From Ceratotherium simum simum (taxonomy: Eukaryota; Chordata; Mammalia; Perissodactyla; Rhinocerotidae), in NCBI RefSeq assembly GCF_000283155.1, contig NW_004454178.1:799888-863887 (forward strand): a DNA stretch of 64,000 nucleotides, in the 5' to 3' direction. Made by a program: the position numbers and the translations under genes. Positions within the stretch are counted from its first letter, which is position 1. Each line of letters starts with the position of its first letter. Below the pieces are notes generated by a model that did no database searches, was not told where the DNA came from, and saw nothing but the letters and a program-made list of their open reading frames with translations. Positions 44,746 through 57,165 of the stretch are shown here, piece after piece.

Positions 44746-45559
44746 CAAAAAATAATGACTAAATGATGATTGAAAGCGTAAGTGGTAAACAAATGAGGGT
44801 TTAAGGAAGTCAAAAAGAAATGAGCTATAGTCTGGGTGGCAGATTTACAAAACAGGTTTTATGGTGGGGGTGGTTGTTTTCTTGTCGTTTCCTTTGTATG
44901 TGAGATTGTTTGGGATAGGAAAAAGAGTATGTTTGTAGTCAGAAAGTAAGGGAAGAAGGAGGCTGACACTATGAGACCACAAGGGGATATTTAAGGAAGC
45001 AAAATTCCAGAGTGGGCAGGAAAAGTTGTGTTAAAGAACAAGTAGAGAGATTAATTTTAACAAAAATGAGGGCCACTATTCCTCTAAGGAAAGGTGAAGA
45101 CAATGAGGGAAGTGAAGAGGGATGGGGTAGACGGGACGTAGACTGTGTGTAAAGGCTTCTGGCTTCTCCCATCTCAGGAAGGGCCGTGCTTCCACTTTGT
45201 CCTTGGCAAACATCAGACTGTCCTGAGATTCTCTGAAAGTGATCGCAAATTCTGTCTCCACCTTGGCCACAGAGCAGGTGTTACAAGAGGACTACCCAAA
45301 GGCTGGGCCGCCTTGCTCCATCCATACCAGAGAAGAAGCGGGGCGTGGAGAGGGTGGTTCAGGTCCAGGAGCAGCAGGAACTGCTCTCTCACCTCTCCCC
45401 CTCCAGCACCCACGGCTGTTCCAACTGCTGTCAAGATTTGCTGTGCAGGCAATAAGTTGGGGATAGTTACTTAAATTTGCTTCCTTTCACCCTGTTAAAC
45501 TTCTATTAGTCTCATCCTTTTTAAAAAATCTCATTATACTTTTTTTCAAACCAAGTATA
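44746..45559. other. Unassigned stretch
   Basis: The first part is purine-rich. The part at 45140-45470 is GC-richer and has overlapping frames of 75-109 codons on both strands without a domain. I do not recognise a repeat family. Confidence 0.4.
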
Positions 45560-45955
45560 TGAGTTAGGATTGGCTGATTACTGAAACAAATAGATCCAGC
45601 AATGTGTTATAACTTTATTTCTTGCTCACTTAACAGTCCTGGGTGGGTGTTTGGGTTGGGAGACTGTCCTCTTCATAGTCAACTGGGGATCCAGGTGCCT
45701 TCCGTCTGTGGCTTTACTTGGTCATTGTCTCCATCCAACTGGTCAAAGGGCAAAGACCAAGGAGGGGCACCTGGGAATTGTATGTAAGCCAAACCCCAAA
45801 GTGGCCGTTCACTTCTGCTCACATGCCAATGGTGAGAGCTGACTCCTGTGACACACCTAGCTCCAAGGGAGGTTAGGAAACGTACTCCTGCCATGTGTCA
45901 GGACGAAGAAGGAAGAGATTTTGGCCAACTGCTAGCAGTCTCTGTTATACCGAGG
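45560..45955 (-). mobile_element. MLT1-type LTR (ERVL-MaLR), antisense
   Basis: 'GAGTTAGGATTGGCTGATTA', 'TATAACTTTATTTCTTGCTC', 'CTTCCGTCTGTGGCTTTACT', 'TTCACTTCTGCTCACATGCC', 'CACACCTAGCTCCAAGGGAG' and 'GCCAACTGCTAGCAGTCTCT' give the reversed order of an old MLT1 LTR. No internal viral sequence. Confidence 0.7.
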
Positions 45956-47849
45956 GAAAATCTGTCTACAGAATTAATATATTTGAACATTTGGATCAAA
46001 TAGCTCAAGCCCTGGTGAGAATAGGTACCAGTCATACTACAGAGGTAGACCTGTGAATCATAATTTCAGTATCATGTTAAATTTGGAAATGCATTAGATA
46101 CATCCATTTATCAAAGTTAATTCTTACAGTAGTACGCAAAAAAGATATTTTTAAAACCTTCCTTATAGAAAAAAGCATTATTTCCAAAAGGATAATGGCT
46201 AAAAAAAGCATAGTGCCCAGTACCACTCTTGGTTTTCTTCAGTAACTTCTTGCTAAATAAATCAATTGATTAATTAATAGATGTAGAAAGCTTCCTTGAG
46301 GAACAAAGTAAATATTTGTACTTTTATGAATTTCTGGAATTCATTATAAAAATACATGAATTGATGGTCAAAACTCATTTTGAACTCAGGAAGTATGTGC
46401 TGTTTAAAGAAAAATAACAAGTAAAGGTAAAATGTTGAGGAAAAAACTCACAATTGGTACATTTTCAAAGATTTTTAAAGAATTTTGGTGTTTTGATGAA
46501 CTCATAAATAATCATATATAGATTTCCCATCATATTTTGTATCTGTTCTCTTGGTACTATTTATTTGGACAGTAGGAAAGTTGCTGTTTGTATGAGGGTG
46601 GCATTACATCTTATTATTTTATATGAATAGAATATTGTGTCACAGTGTTGTATAAAAGCCATTCTATTCACTAAATATTCTACAAAATCAGCTTATCTGC
46701 TAAATAGTTTTATCATGGAGCTTTAGTTTCCTGTGATTGCAGAACGCTCAGGTTTTTGGGAAAATACTGCATTGCGGTAAGCGTGTGATAATTGGTTTTT
46801 CCTGGAAGGTTAAAACACCTTTTCCATTTGAGAGTAGGTAGCAATTTAACCAAGTTCTCATGGCATCAGAGAGCCTTTTAAAATGAAGAAACCCTGATAA
46901 AGCTGGCCTTTTGCACGAGTATATAAGGAAAGGCAGTTTGATGTATCAGCCTGTGTGAGAAGAATGAGGGGTGACGAGCAAAAATCCAACAGGGCTGAAC
47001 CTGGAGGCTGATTCCTTCTGAGCGTCTGTCAGATCTCTCTTCCTGAGAAGTATGATGGTTTACTTAAACCTGCTAATTTTTTGCGATTAATTTTTTTACT
47101 CTTTTTCTTTTCTCACCCACCCCCTGCACTTTTTTAAATGAATGTCAAGGACTGCAATCATACCACGTGCTCACAGGAATTACTTCAGAAGGCAGTCTAG
47201 TTCTGAGACAGCTGTAGTCTCTGTAAGAGAAATTTAGAATTCACTAGGGCAAATACTTCAGTGAGGGGGTGCCGAAGCTTGAGTCATTTAAAACCATTAT
47301 GAACAGAGACCCAGGAAAAATCTGGTAGTAATCAATCCTGAATAAAGAGCAAGGGGCCAAAACAATCAAAAGGGCTTTTTCCAAGACAGGCTGCTGTGGT
47401 ACTAGAAGGTTCCTGCTACTGGGAAGCAGTGTGTAAGGCTTTTGTTCTGGGCCTGTGTATTCCCTTTTGGCATATGTTTACTACTGGAGTGGGTCTTGTT
47501 TTTGGAACCTAGGAATTCTAGAGTAAACTTTGTTTTAAAAGCAAGAGAAATTAAAAAATATAGTAATATAAGATAATGTAATATTAATATACATGCACAC
47601 TCATATATAATCTACCTATACACACATATGTCTATGGATTATTTAAATATACACTGCAAAATTCTTCAATGAAGGGAAATTCTTCACTGAAGCTCTGTAG
47701 GGAAGTAGCATACTGATGTGTGTAGTGTTTATGTGATTTTATATAATTTTCTCATTGCAGAGCTGAGTAACTATATTGCATAGTTTATATTATTTGGACA
47801 TAGAAAATACATAGAAAACCCTTCTGACTTTTGTTTTTCACAATGGTTT
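45956..47849. other. Long single-copy block
   Basis: There is no recognised transposon in about 1.9 kb, and no open frame of 60 codons or more on either strand. It holds the TATA-like motif listed next and an irregular AT run at 47560-47660. This could be a conserved non-coding block. Confidence 0.4.
46920..46928 (+). promoter_or_regulatory. TATA-box-like motif
   Basis: TATATAAGG fits the TATAWAWR consensus, is preceded by a GC-richer stretch and oriented with MAP2. A start would be expected near 46950. The core alone occurs often by chance in AT-rich introns, so support is weak. Confidence 0.2.
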
Positions 47850-48088
47850 GAGTCATGACAAACCTCTCTTGCATCTACTGCTTCTGGCATCCAGAAGCTA
47901 CGGGCTTCTCATCCTCTTAGCACCCAGGTGATCAGAGCGTCATTGTCTCTCGGCTGAGGACTGCAGTAGACTCTGCCCTGGGCCATGTTTCCGCTCTTTG
48001 CCCTGCTGTGCCCTGTTTTCCACACAGCAGCCATATGGTTTTAAACAGCTATAACCACCCTGCTCATAATACTGCAAGGATTTCTTTT
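47850..48088 (+). repeat. LINE/L2 fragment (sense), left part
   Basis: 'TCTCTTGCATCTACTGCTTC', 'GGACTGCAGTAGACTCTGCC' and 'CACACAGCAGCCATATGGTT' with 'TTTAAACAGC' are L2 3' blocks. The element is interrupted at about 48090 by an L1 and resumes at 48425. Confidence 0.65.
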
Positions 48089-48092
48089 CATA

Positions 48093-48420
48093 CTTTTTTT
48101 TCCCAGCTTTATTGAGACATAACTGACATACAGCATTGTGTAAGTTTAAGGTGTACGACGTGTTGATTTGATACTCTTATATATTGGAAAATGATTACCA
48201 CTGTAGCATGAGGTAACACTTCCATCACGCCATATGATTACCATTTCTTTTTTGTGGTGAAAACATTTAAGATCTACTCTGTTAGCAATTTTCGAGTATA
48301 TAATACATTTTTATTAACTGTAATCACCCTGCTGTACATTGGATCCCCAGAACTTATTGGTCTTATAACTGGAAGTTTCTACCCTTTGACCAGTATCTCC
48401 CCTTCCCGCCTTTCCCATCA
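48093..48420 (-). repeat. L1M 3' end (antisense) inside L2
   Basis: A T-run is followed by 'CCAGCTTTATTGAGACATAA', 'CAGCATTGTGTAAGTTTAAG', 'GAAAATGATTACCACTGTAG', 'CACCCTGCTGTACATTGGAT' and 'CCCAGAACTTATTGGTCTTA', the classic reversed L1MA/L1MB 3'UTR. It is only about 330 bases long. Confidence 0.9.
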
Positions 48421-48424
48421 TACT

Positions 48425-48725
48425 TAGAAATAAATGCAAACTCTTCACCAAGTTCTATAGGATCCCACATGACCTGGCTCTGCTTAGCTCTCATAGCACT
48501 GTTCTTGTATCTTACTCCAAGTCAGTCTCAAACTCATTCCCACCTCAGCGCCTCTATACTTACAGCACCGCCCCTTCCTGGAGCATCCTTACCCCGGTTC
48601 TTTGCATAGCTTGCGTCCTCCACATCATTTGAGTCTCTCCTCCACACTCCCCTCCTTGGAGATGCTTCCCTGACCACCCTGTCGAAAACAGTGCTTTCCT
48701 CTTACCTTGCTATCTTTTTCTCATT
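48425..48725 (+). repeat. LINE/L2 fragment (sense), right part
   Basis: 'TAAATGCAAACTCTTCACCA', 'GGATCCCACATGACCTGGCT', 'CCTTCCTGGAGCATCCTTAC' and 'GAGATGCTTCCCTGACCACC' continue the L2 from 48088 in the same orientation. Confidence 0.75.
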
Positions 48726-48894
48726 TTTTATTTTATATTAACAATATTAAAAATGAGATATTTAATATACAATTAATATTCTCATATTAAATATTAAATT
48801 TTGTGTTTTAATTAGTTGTTTGGTTACTGTGTGATTACCTCATTAAAATGTAGCTGTCCTGAGAATAGGAATTTTGTGTGACCTGTGGCACACT

Positions 48895-49590
48895 GAGAGA
48901 CCTCCCTGTGTCTCAAAATAAATATCTTTTATCTTCCCCCCATCTCCAATCCCACTACTACTACCTTAATTCAAACTTTTATATGATCTCTCATTGATTA
49001 TTGCATTATTGACCACCTATCTACTTTTCCTGTTTCTGGTCATAACCTTCTGTACCCCTTTCTCTGGCTCATCTTATCCTTCATCTGCCTAAACTTTCTC
49101 AGTGGTCTGCCATTAGCAGTGATAAAATTTATACTGCCCCACCTGACAGACAAGATACTTCATCATCTGGACACCTGCCTCTGTGCAGCGTTTTCCACTA
49201 CTCTTGTTTCTGGCATTTGGAAACATCCTAGATGTTTTCTAGTTGTTTCCAGTTCTCTCATGCCCCCATGTCTTTGTGTTGCTGTTGTGTGTGTGTAGAA
49301 TTATGCCCTTGTCCATCATGAATGCCCTTCAAGATTGAAATCAAGTTTTGCTGTTCTCATCTCCCATGGCTTTTCTGATTTCTTAGGAATTTCCATAGAA
49401 TCCTTTTTTACGTCTATTAAAGCATTTATCACATTGTCCTCTAACTGTATGTTGACATGTTGGTATCTCTCAATACCTCCTTCAGACCAAGACTTGAGTC
49501 TTGCTAGTGTTTGCATATCTTCAGCGTCTAGAACCATGCCTGTGACATCATAGATGTTCAATATCTTGTTAAATATCACCATCAGAAAAG
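48895..49590 (+). repeat. LINE/L2 fragment (sense)
   Basis: A second L2 stretch with 'GGTCTGCCATTAGCAGTGAT', 'CCACCTGACAGACAAGATAC', 'TTCATCATCTGGACACCTGC', 'TCAGCGTCTAGAACCATGCC' and 'TGTTCAATATCTTGTTAAAT' in the L2 3' order. The interior is diverged. Confidence 0.55.
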
Positions 49591-52089
49591 AGAATTTTCT
49601 AATCTCATATTTCTTTCTTCTACTGTTCATGCTTAAGGCTCTTGCCTCACTTTTTAAAAATTTTAGTTAAGGATAAGGAAGTAGTCTCTGTCGTATTTAT
49701 AACTTATTCCTGAAGAGACTTTTATTCTTTCCTAAGAAATTTTGGTTTCCTTTACATTTAAGGTCTATGGTGCATCAGAGGAGACACAACTATGCATTAT
49801 AATTTGCATATCCTGAGTTTACTGAGAAAATATTTATGTTTAACTGAAATGTCTGTTTCCCTTTGCCTCTATGATTAAAGTGCCAGACGTGGAATATAGT
49901 TTTGGTTTTGATATTTTATTCTAATTTATTTTTTAAATAAAACAGAGAGAAAAAGGTAAGAAAGATGAAATTAAATCTTGCTGCTTAGAAGTTCTCAACC
50001 AAAATACCCACTGAAAATACGGATCTCACGTGAAGTTACATGACAGTTGTGTTGGCCATTTTCTTGGAGAAAAGCAGTTTTCTGGAGCATTCTTAGATCA
50101 CTGAGTTTCCTGATCCCATCTGGAGTTCACATGTTTTACATAGCTTAACTCTGAACTTCCTAACCTAAATTTGGAGAATTTTTTCCCCTTGGTTGACCTC
50201 CTAGTTGAGCTAAAATAAAAGATTTTGAAAAAATTAAATAAGCAAATTCTTTTGGTTCCGTACTTCATTGGGTGAAGATATTGCTTTTTCCACCTACCTC
50301 AGTCAGACACTCTTCAGTAGTCGCATCTGGTATCAAGAGGACTGGCCCTATTGGAGATGAGTAAGCTACTGGTACTTGGTTTGGCCGAGTGGAGATCTAT
50401 GAAAGTTCCATCACCCATGTCCTCTAATCCGTTGCCATATCTCCATCACTTTCTTTATAGGCTTTTAGAAAGAATAAGAAAAACATTTCTCATTGTAATT
50501 ATCAATGTCTGAGGGTTTTGAGAAACCTTATTAAGTAGATTTGTAATCTTTTCTTTGTTTTAAAGAGAAGACCACGTAGAAATAGTCCATGTGCTTGTCT
50601 GTTGTTGAGAAGCCATTTCTTTGTCTATAGATTGACTTTGGTACTCAAGTTCTTCAGCATGGAATTGGAAAGAATCTCAAAAAATGTTTTAGAGATTAAC
50701 AGTGGCAGAGATAGGAAGAGTCTCTATATTTTCCTACTTCTATAAGAACTTTAAGGTGAATTCTTGGATTTATAGTTTAAAAACCTGAAAACCACAGGGT
50801 GCCAAACAAAAGCACAGACAGAACCTACCTGAATGAAGCAGGTAAACTGCCATGTTCCTCTTGCCTCAGACCATCTGGAATCCCAGGAAGGTGAGGAGCA
50901 GCCCACAGTGGCCCTTTCTCTCTGCTTTTCAGGGGTGTTATCACGTGTAACACCTCTAACCTGCCCAGAGATTTCTCATCAGCCTCTTCTGTCCCCTTCT
51001 CTCCCCTTCTCCTACTGCCATTAAAGAAGCGTCAAGTTCTTATCATTTATCAACACAATGGTTATGATAAAGTGTTAAAATGTATTGGGTTTAATAAAAA
51101 GTAAGCATTACAAAATGAATATATTTAAAAAATTAACATGCCTCCTCAAAATTTTTGTGAGTTTCCTAGAAATGTGTTTTATTTTAAAATTAATTTAACT
51201 TTTTTTACATTTCAAATCATGTTCTTACTTGCTTTTGGCCAGGTCCCGTTTGCCTGACTTGCCTACGATGGGTCTATTTTTATATCAAAATGTTTTACCT
51301 TAGGGCCCACTTAGAATATTGCCACCTCCAAGCCTATGCTTACATTAAGACTTCCACATATAAGACTGGAAGATTTGTCTTTGTGGAAAAATCAATCATG
51401 ATACATATTTGTTTGCTTGTATATTTTTTCTAGCTCAATTTTTTACCGTCTCATAAACATAGACTAATTACATATATTTTAGGCCTGGAGGATTTAAGAA
51501 ATTTATGTCACATCATATCACCCCAGAACTTTAGCAGAATACAAGTAGCAAGCCGTAAAAATTGACCTGATTTCTAGAGTGCACTCCAGGGCACACAAAG
51601 ATATGTCTGCTCAAAGAGATGAGTCAAACAGTGTATGAAGACTGACCCAATTGGATCAGACCAGAGTTCTGAGAGAATTCCAAATGGTAAGGATTCTGTG
51701 TGCTTCTTTTTTGGCCCAACTCAACTGATAGAGTGAACAAGGCTACTTTCAACTTAACTCAGAATTCCTCTGAGTCACAATTACAGCCAGCAGTGGCACA
51801 GCACAACATAGAACACAGCCTGCCCTAAATTCAAAAACAGAAAAAAGAGTGAAAAAAGAAAGTGATCTGCTGTATATGACTCATACTTTACTTTTATATG
51901 ACTCATATTTCACCTTTTCTAGAAGAAAATTAGCATTTAATATAATTAACTAGATTTTGGACTCTCTGTTGTAGTTTGGCATATTTAAAAATGCATGTAA
52001 TACAAATATTTTGCATCCATCCATTTTTTTAAAATCTGTGACTCAGAAGATTTATGTTCATGTAGCACCTGTGGTGTCCTTTATTTTGC
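49591..52089. other. AT-rich single-copy DNA
   Basis: About 2.5 kb with no recognised transposon or exon. Tandem TATGACTCATA-like strings at about 51885-51910 are a small local repeat. An ATTTGCAT octamer at 49802-49809 is a common chance motif. Confidence 0.45.
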
Positions 52090-52250
52090 TTTTACTGTGT
52101 TATCTTGTAACATCTATTTTTCAAACACATCTGCCCTACTCAGTATAGTGTGAGCTGTGGCCAGAATCCATGTCTTAGTCATCATGTATTCCTAGTGCCT
52201 CACAGAATCCTTCGTATAAAGCTGGTATTTAATAAATGTTTATTGAATAA
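52090..52250 (+). repeat. LINE/L2 3' end fragment
   Basis: 'CATCATGTATTCCTAGTGCC' with 'TATTTAATAAATGTTTATTG' is the L2 3' terminus. Confidence 0.65.
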
Positions 52251-52929
52251 GATTCTAGAAAGCATAATAAATAAATTGATGATTGATAACCATCTGAAAA
52301 TTAAACAAAGGCTCAGTGCATGCTTGTTAAGTCCAGTTCTCCAGTCATTTAGGCTCTCTCTCTTTTTCTCAACGTTCTCCATTTCCTTCAACGTCTCATC
52401 AGATGAATGCAGATCTGACTAGGCTCATGTGTCTCTGTAACCTGCTGTCACGTCTCAAAAAAAGAAAAAGTGGCATCTAAAAGAACCTCATGGGGCTCGT
52501 GCTGGACAAAACCAAACAAAAGAATTCCATCTTACATTGTTCATCAGAAATCAATCAGTATTCTCTAACACTGTGTAGTTTAATGAAAAGGAACTCTTCA
52601 GAACATGGGATGTGACTGGACCACACACTGAACTCAGGAAAATAATAAAGTAGATACCTGTCAGAATAGTACAAAACGTGATACTTTATCGTCCTCTTTC
52701 TCACAGCAAACAGATGGATAGTAAAGTCTGTAAGTAGGTAGATGATAGAAATATAGATAAAATAGAGAAATTTTAACTTATTAGGCAATCTGTTAAAAGA
52801 AGAAGGTTAGATTTTGTTTTTTTTAATTAAGTTTTTGGACATAGAACCTAGCCTCTCATTTCAATCACAATCACACTATCATAGTGCAGGTCTACGTGCT
52901 CCCTTCCTAGAGAGATTCTCTCTAAGAGA
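52251..52929. other. Single-copy AT-rich DNA
   Basis: Nothing recognised. Frames of 77-90 codons have no domain. Confidence 0.4.
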
Positions 52930-53170
52930 TGCTTCTATATTTAGTCATGCCTCCTTCCAGTTTACTTTTAATACTATTTCTGGATCAATCATCCTCAAAA
53001 GTACACTTGGTTATGCCACTCCCTTCTCTCACATCTGTCATGGGTGCCCCATGGCCCTCAGGACAGTCTAGGCATGGCTTCCTGCCCCCCTGGACGATTC
53101 CGCCATTGCCTGCCTGTCAGCCTCCTTTCCCCGTCTCACCCTTCACTTCTGGACCATAGTGAACAATCCT
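52930..53170 (+). repeat. LINE/L2 fragment (sense), left part
   Basis: 'TGGTTATGCCACTCCCTTCT' and 'GCCCTCAGGACAGTCTAGGC' belong to the L2 3' region. The element appears to resume after the antisense L2 piece at 53180. Confidence 0.5.
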
Positions 53171-53179
53171 GTGCTTTAC

Positions 53180-53398
53180 ACGTTCCTCACTCATTCACTC
53201 AGGAGACATTTGTTGTTGAGCCTACTCTGTGCCAGGTGCTGGAGGTGCAGAGGTGCACACAGCTCTCCCTCCAAGAGCTCACAGCCTCCTGAGGAAGACA
53301 GACCAAACTGGGAGGAACGTCTAACACAGAATGAAAACTGGAGTTATGGGATGCCAGAAGAATGCTCATTATGGTATCTTCCTGGAAGGTATTGACCG
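53180..53398 (-). repeat. LINE/L2 3' end (antisense) between two sense pieces
   Basis: 'TCACTCATTCACTCAGGAGA', 'GAGCCTACTCTGTGCCAGGT' and 'CTCCCTCCAAGAGCTCACAG' is a clear reversed L2 terminus. Confidence 0.75.
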
Positions 53399-53399
53399 C

Positions 53400-53725
53400 T
53401 CCAAGTCAAATATAACATAGGATGTGGTCATCCAGGCTCTTTCTTCCTGCAAAATTTCCCCTCCTTTCTTTGGCTCACTCCTACTTGTCCTTTAAACTCA
53501 GCTCAGGTGTTACCTCCTCCAGGAAGTACTCAGTGACTTCCCAGTGTGGTAGGAGCTGTCCGCGTGCCTCTGCAGCACCCTGTCCTCATCTGCATCACAG
53601 CAGGCACCACGCTACGTTTTTGTTGTTGGTTTGTGAACTCCTTCAGCGTCAGGGCTGTATGTTTTTTCTTGTATCTCCAGTGCATTCTCTGTGATACTTA
53701 GAGCCTTCCCATTAATATTTTGGGG
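53400..53725 (+). repeat. LINE/L2 fragment (sense), right part
   Basis: 'CTTGTCCTTTAAACTCAGCT', 'CAGGTGTTACCTCCTCCAGG', 'AAGTACTCAGTGACTTCCCA' and 'TTGTGAACTCCTTCAGCGTC' are L2 3' blocks ending near the terminus. Confidence 0.75.
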
Positions 53726-54889
53726 ACATTTTTCAAACAATTAATTGTTTAATGAATTAAGATACGTAATCTTAGAGTTGGAAGGCATTTTAGCAGTCTT
53801 ATTGGCCAGCGGCACACCAGTCAAAACCAAAATTGGTTCTACGGTGTTCATGACAAGATGGAGAGTCAGCTTTTGCTTCAGCACGTGCACTGACGAGGAG
53901 CGCATTAAGTTCAAAGAAATGCAGGAAACAACTGCTGTGACGGATTGTGCTCTAAATCCGTATACACTTACTACACTTGGAATTTAAGATTCATAGATTA
54001 AGATTTTAATCTAAACATGTTAAGAGGCAGCACTTCAGCCACAGACTTGCGTTTGTGGAGGGAGAATTGTTGGTCGAAAGATGAAGTGGTAGGAAAGAGA
54101 ACTAACAATTCCCCAGGACGTCATCCTTCCTGCTGTCTTAAATGGCTAAAGCAGATCCCGTTCATGGAAAGCCATAGAGTATTTAGGTTTTGAATTTATG
54201 CTCTTATACATCCTTGAATTCTAATTCTCCATCCCTTTTTTTTTTTCTTTTCACAACTACCATTTTCTTTTCCAACTTTTTGGGTTTTGTTTGTTTTTTG
54301 TTTTTAATTCTAGCATCTTATTCTGTGATATGGAGCACAACTTCCAAGTTCACCTGGGTCATGGGCCTGTTCCCACCTTGTATAAGGAAATTTCTGAAGC
54401 GTCTTGTCCTCAAGGACTGAATATTGTTTTTAGATTGTAGCCACTTTAATGCCCAGCCAGCCTTCCCCATAATGTGGATCTGAGGGGTCTGGAACTAAAG
54501 GACCTTCATTTGGTGGTGGTAGTCATTTGGAATATCTGTAATTCTATAGAATATTCCTCAGATTTGTAGCCAAAGAAGATTTACTTTTACAGCATTTTGT
54601 TATGTGACGCTGGATAAAGTCTGGCAGGTCTGGAATCAGATTTCAAACTGGAAAAAGTTTTTAAAAAAATCATTAATTGTCAAAATCCAAATTATAATGT
54701 TCCTCTTTTTTGATCTTGATGCTTAAATTTATGCTTATTATGGAAAATTGTATTGAAATTATTATGATTGAACTTCTCCTTATATAGTGAAACTATGATG
54801 TAGGGGTCAAAATTTATCTGTTCAGTGGTTCAATAGTTAGTTACGTGCTCATGAAACTAGCACTCAGGTCTAGTGTCCTGTCTGAGTTT
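53726..54889. other. Single-copy intronic DNA
   Basis: No clear family. A piece at 53770-53820 ('AGAGTTGGAAGGCATTTTAG') hints at a very old SINE-like remnant. T-runs occur near 54238 and 54290. Confidence 0.4.
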
Positions 54890-54975
54890 ACTCATCTAGT
54901 CAATGGAAGAGCCAGGATTGGACCCTAATTTTCTGGTTGGAAATCATTACTTCTTTCACTCTCTCTCCAGTACCT
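54890..54975 (-). repeat. MIR-like fragment (antisense)
   Basis: 'CTCATCTAGTCAATGGAAGA' and 'GCCAGGATTGGACCCTAATT' match the reversed MIR middle. Short and weak. Confidence 0.4.
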
Positions 54976-55449
54976 CAGTGTAGGGTCCTTCCTTAAATAT
55001 TAGCAGTGAAGGCTAAAGCTTTAGAGCATTTTAAATATTATTTATTTCTGATACGTATATGCGGTATTTATCAGTCTTCTTATGTCATGTGAAAAAGGGC
55101 TCAGAGATAGTACACAGCTGTGAAATATAAGTTGTGTACCGTAGTCACCTAAAGCACCTTACCCAGTTCACTAGAGTAGATTGTTATCCATGGAACAGGT
55201 TTATAAAGTCAGTGTTGTCATCTGGATTGGATTCTCTTTCTGGTTCCAACCTCATTCCACCTGCCTCCCTGCTTGGCAAAGGAGCAGGCAATGGAATGGT
55301 TGTTAGTGGCTTTGGCTTCTCAGACCAAATCTCCCTGGAAATGTCTAACTTGGTCAAATAAGTTACTCTCTCTGGCCTGTTTTTCAATATGGAGCAAACC
55401 ATGCACCGAATCCTATTGCTAAAAATGTTCACATAAAAGCCATAAGATA
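54976..55449. other. Single-copy intronic DNA
   Basis: Nothing recognised. Overlapping opposite-strand frames of 75 and 90 codons have no domain. Confidence 0.4.
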
Positions 55450-55570
55450 ATAACAAATAATAGGTAGCTTTTACTGGGCACTTCCGACTTGCCTGGAATT
55501 ATGCTTTATTTGCATTATCTCTTAGAATTCTACCACCAACCTAACACTGGCTTGTGTGTACTCTGTGTCC
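55450..55570 (-). repeat. MIR SINE fragment (antisense)
   Basis: 'TAGGTAGCTTTTACTGGGCA', 'GGAATTATGCTTTATTTGCA' and 'TATCTCTTAGAATTCTACCA' resemble the reversed MIR 3' half. Confidence 0.55.
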
Positions 55571-57044
55571 ATCATCATCAGAAATAATTATGCACCCACC
55601 AACTCTCTTCACATGAGTTGTTTCTTAGTCATGGTGTGTGAGGAAAATGAGTCATCCTTATGGGTATTTGACAACCAGCCTGAAAAGAGCAGAGAAGTAA
55701 TGACACAAATATCTGGATTTTCAACTTAACTTTTTCATGTCATCAAGAACTTTTTCCTCAGTTTTGCATAAAAGACAGAGAGAAGGAATGCGGGGTGATA
55801 GTAAGTTAGTCAACAACTATTGAAGCTTAGAATTCCTCAGCATTTATAAGTAAAGATATGGATTCTATGTAAACTCCTAATATTGTTAGGGAGCAAAACA
55901 AAGTTTCTGTTTTGTAGTACTTGTCTGCATAGTAATAGTGTAAGGCATAATTGAGCCTACATGGAAAAGGGAAACGATATTCATGTGCTTAATTGTATTA
56001 TATAACTGATTGTTTTAATCTCTTGTTCGTCGTTGGATATGTAGCAGTACAAAATTATAATCCAAGTGTTTTTATTGAACTGGCACATTACATGATGACA
56101 GGGCAGAACATATCGTAGAAGACATTCTAGAACTGTCTGTGCCAAGAGCATTATAAAAATGGCGCATTATAAAAATGGTGGCATGCCTATCTGGCACAGT
56201 GTATTTTTCCTTTAGATTTTCTAAGCTTTCATTGTTTCTCCTTTTGCCAATTTTTGAGGGTATTTAATGCTGCCCAGTAATAACTGTAATCGGGGACTAT
56301 TTCTGTGCTTCGTGATCTTTCTAATATTGCAATTCAAAGAAAAAGAGTGCGATTTGTGGTTATATGGGAATCCCGAGGGAAAAAGTTCTGCTCTACTAAA
56401 GGACATCTTCAGCACACGTCTCAATTATCTAGATAGTAAATCATTGAATTACTTCTTTGAGAGCTTTTAAGAACTTTGAGAGCTTTGAGAACTAGTTCAG
56501 AATTATCTACCACACGTTCACACCCTGCCTAATACGTGACGTCCATCTCTAAAATGATCTAACAGGTAAAGAAAATTATAACTCGATTGGAGATATTTTA
56601 AGCAGTCGTGCTTTTGTCATAAACCACTAATGAATGCCAACGAGTGTCTAAAATAAATACTCTAAAGACGACTTGAAGATGGTGTAGACTGACCAGGGAC
56701 TAGTCATTGTTGTCACAATATGAAGTAGGTTTTTACTGTAGACAGTGGGTAATTTAAACATTCTTCTGGGGTATTTCTGCCTCCCTCACGTACAATGGAG
56801 AACTGATGTGTTCCCAGGAAGCTGACTAAAGCAGTCAGGCTGTGATTGGACTCTATCTCCTCATCATAAACATCCTGGAAGGGGAAGTGAAAGGTTCGCC
56901 TTCCATTTGTGAGAATGAGCATGCGGCCTATCCAGATCATCGCCTTAACCTTTTATTCCAGTTATTCTACACGGGTGTCTCACGTGTGTGTTTCTGTCAC
57001 TCCCTGTTCTTTTCTGAAACGCTGTGCAGCAGGCTTCCCGTAAA
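55571..57044. other. AT-rich single-copy DNA
   Basis: No family or exon recognised. GCATTATAAAAATGG occurs twice in tandem at 56148-56178, and a GAGAGCTTT.. string is echoed near 56459-56490. Confidence 0.45.
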
Positions 57045-57165
57045 TCACGTCTTCAAACTCGAGTGTCTCAGAATCACCTGTTGGACTTGTTAAAATACCA
57101 GTTTCCAAGCCGCATGCCCAGAAATTCTAATTTCTTAGGTTGACGTTGGAGGTAATTGGCTGAAA
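57045..57165. mobile_element. MER5-type hAT-Charlie MITE fragment
   Basis: 'CTTCAAACTCGAGTGTCTCA', 'GAATCACCTGTTGGACTTGT' and 'CCCAGAAATTCTAATTTCTT' follow the MER5A consensus from its terminal part to the middle. Confidence 0.7.

Noticed and set aside
14865..45955. Endogenous retrovirus genes between the MLT1 LTRs
   Set aside because: The three MLT1 LTRs are solitary, far apart and in mixed orientation; no internal viral sequence was seen.
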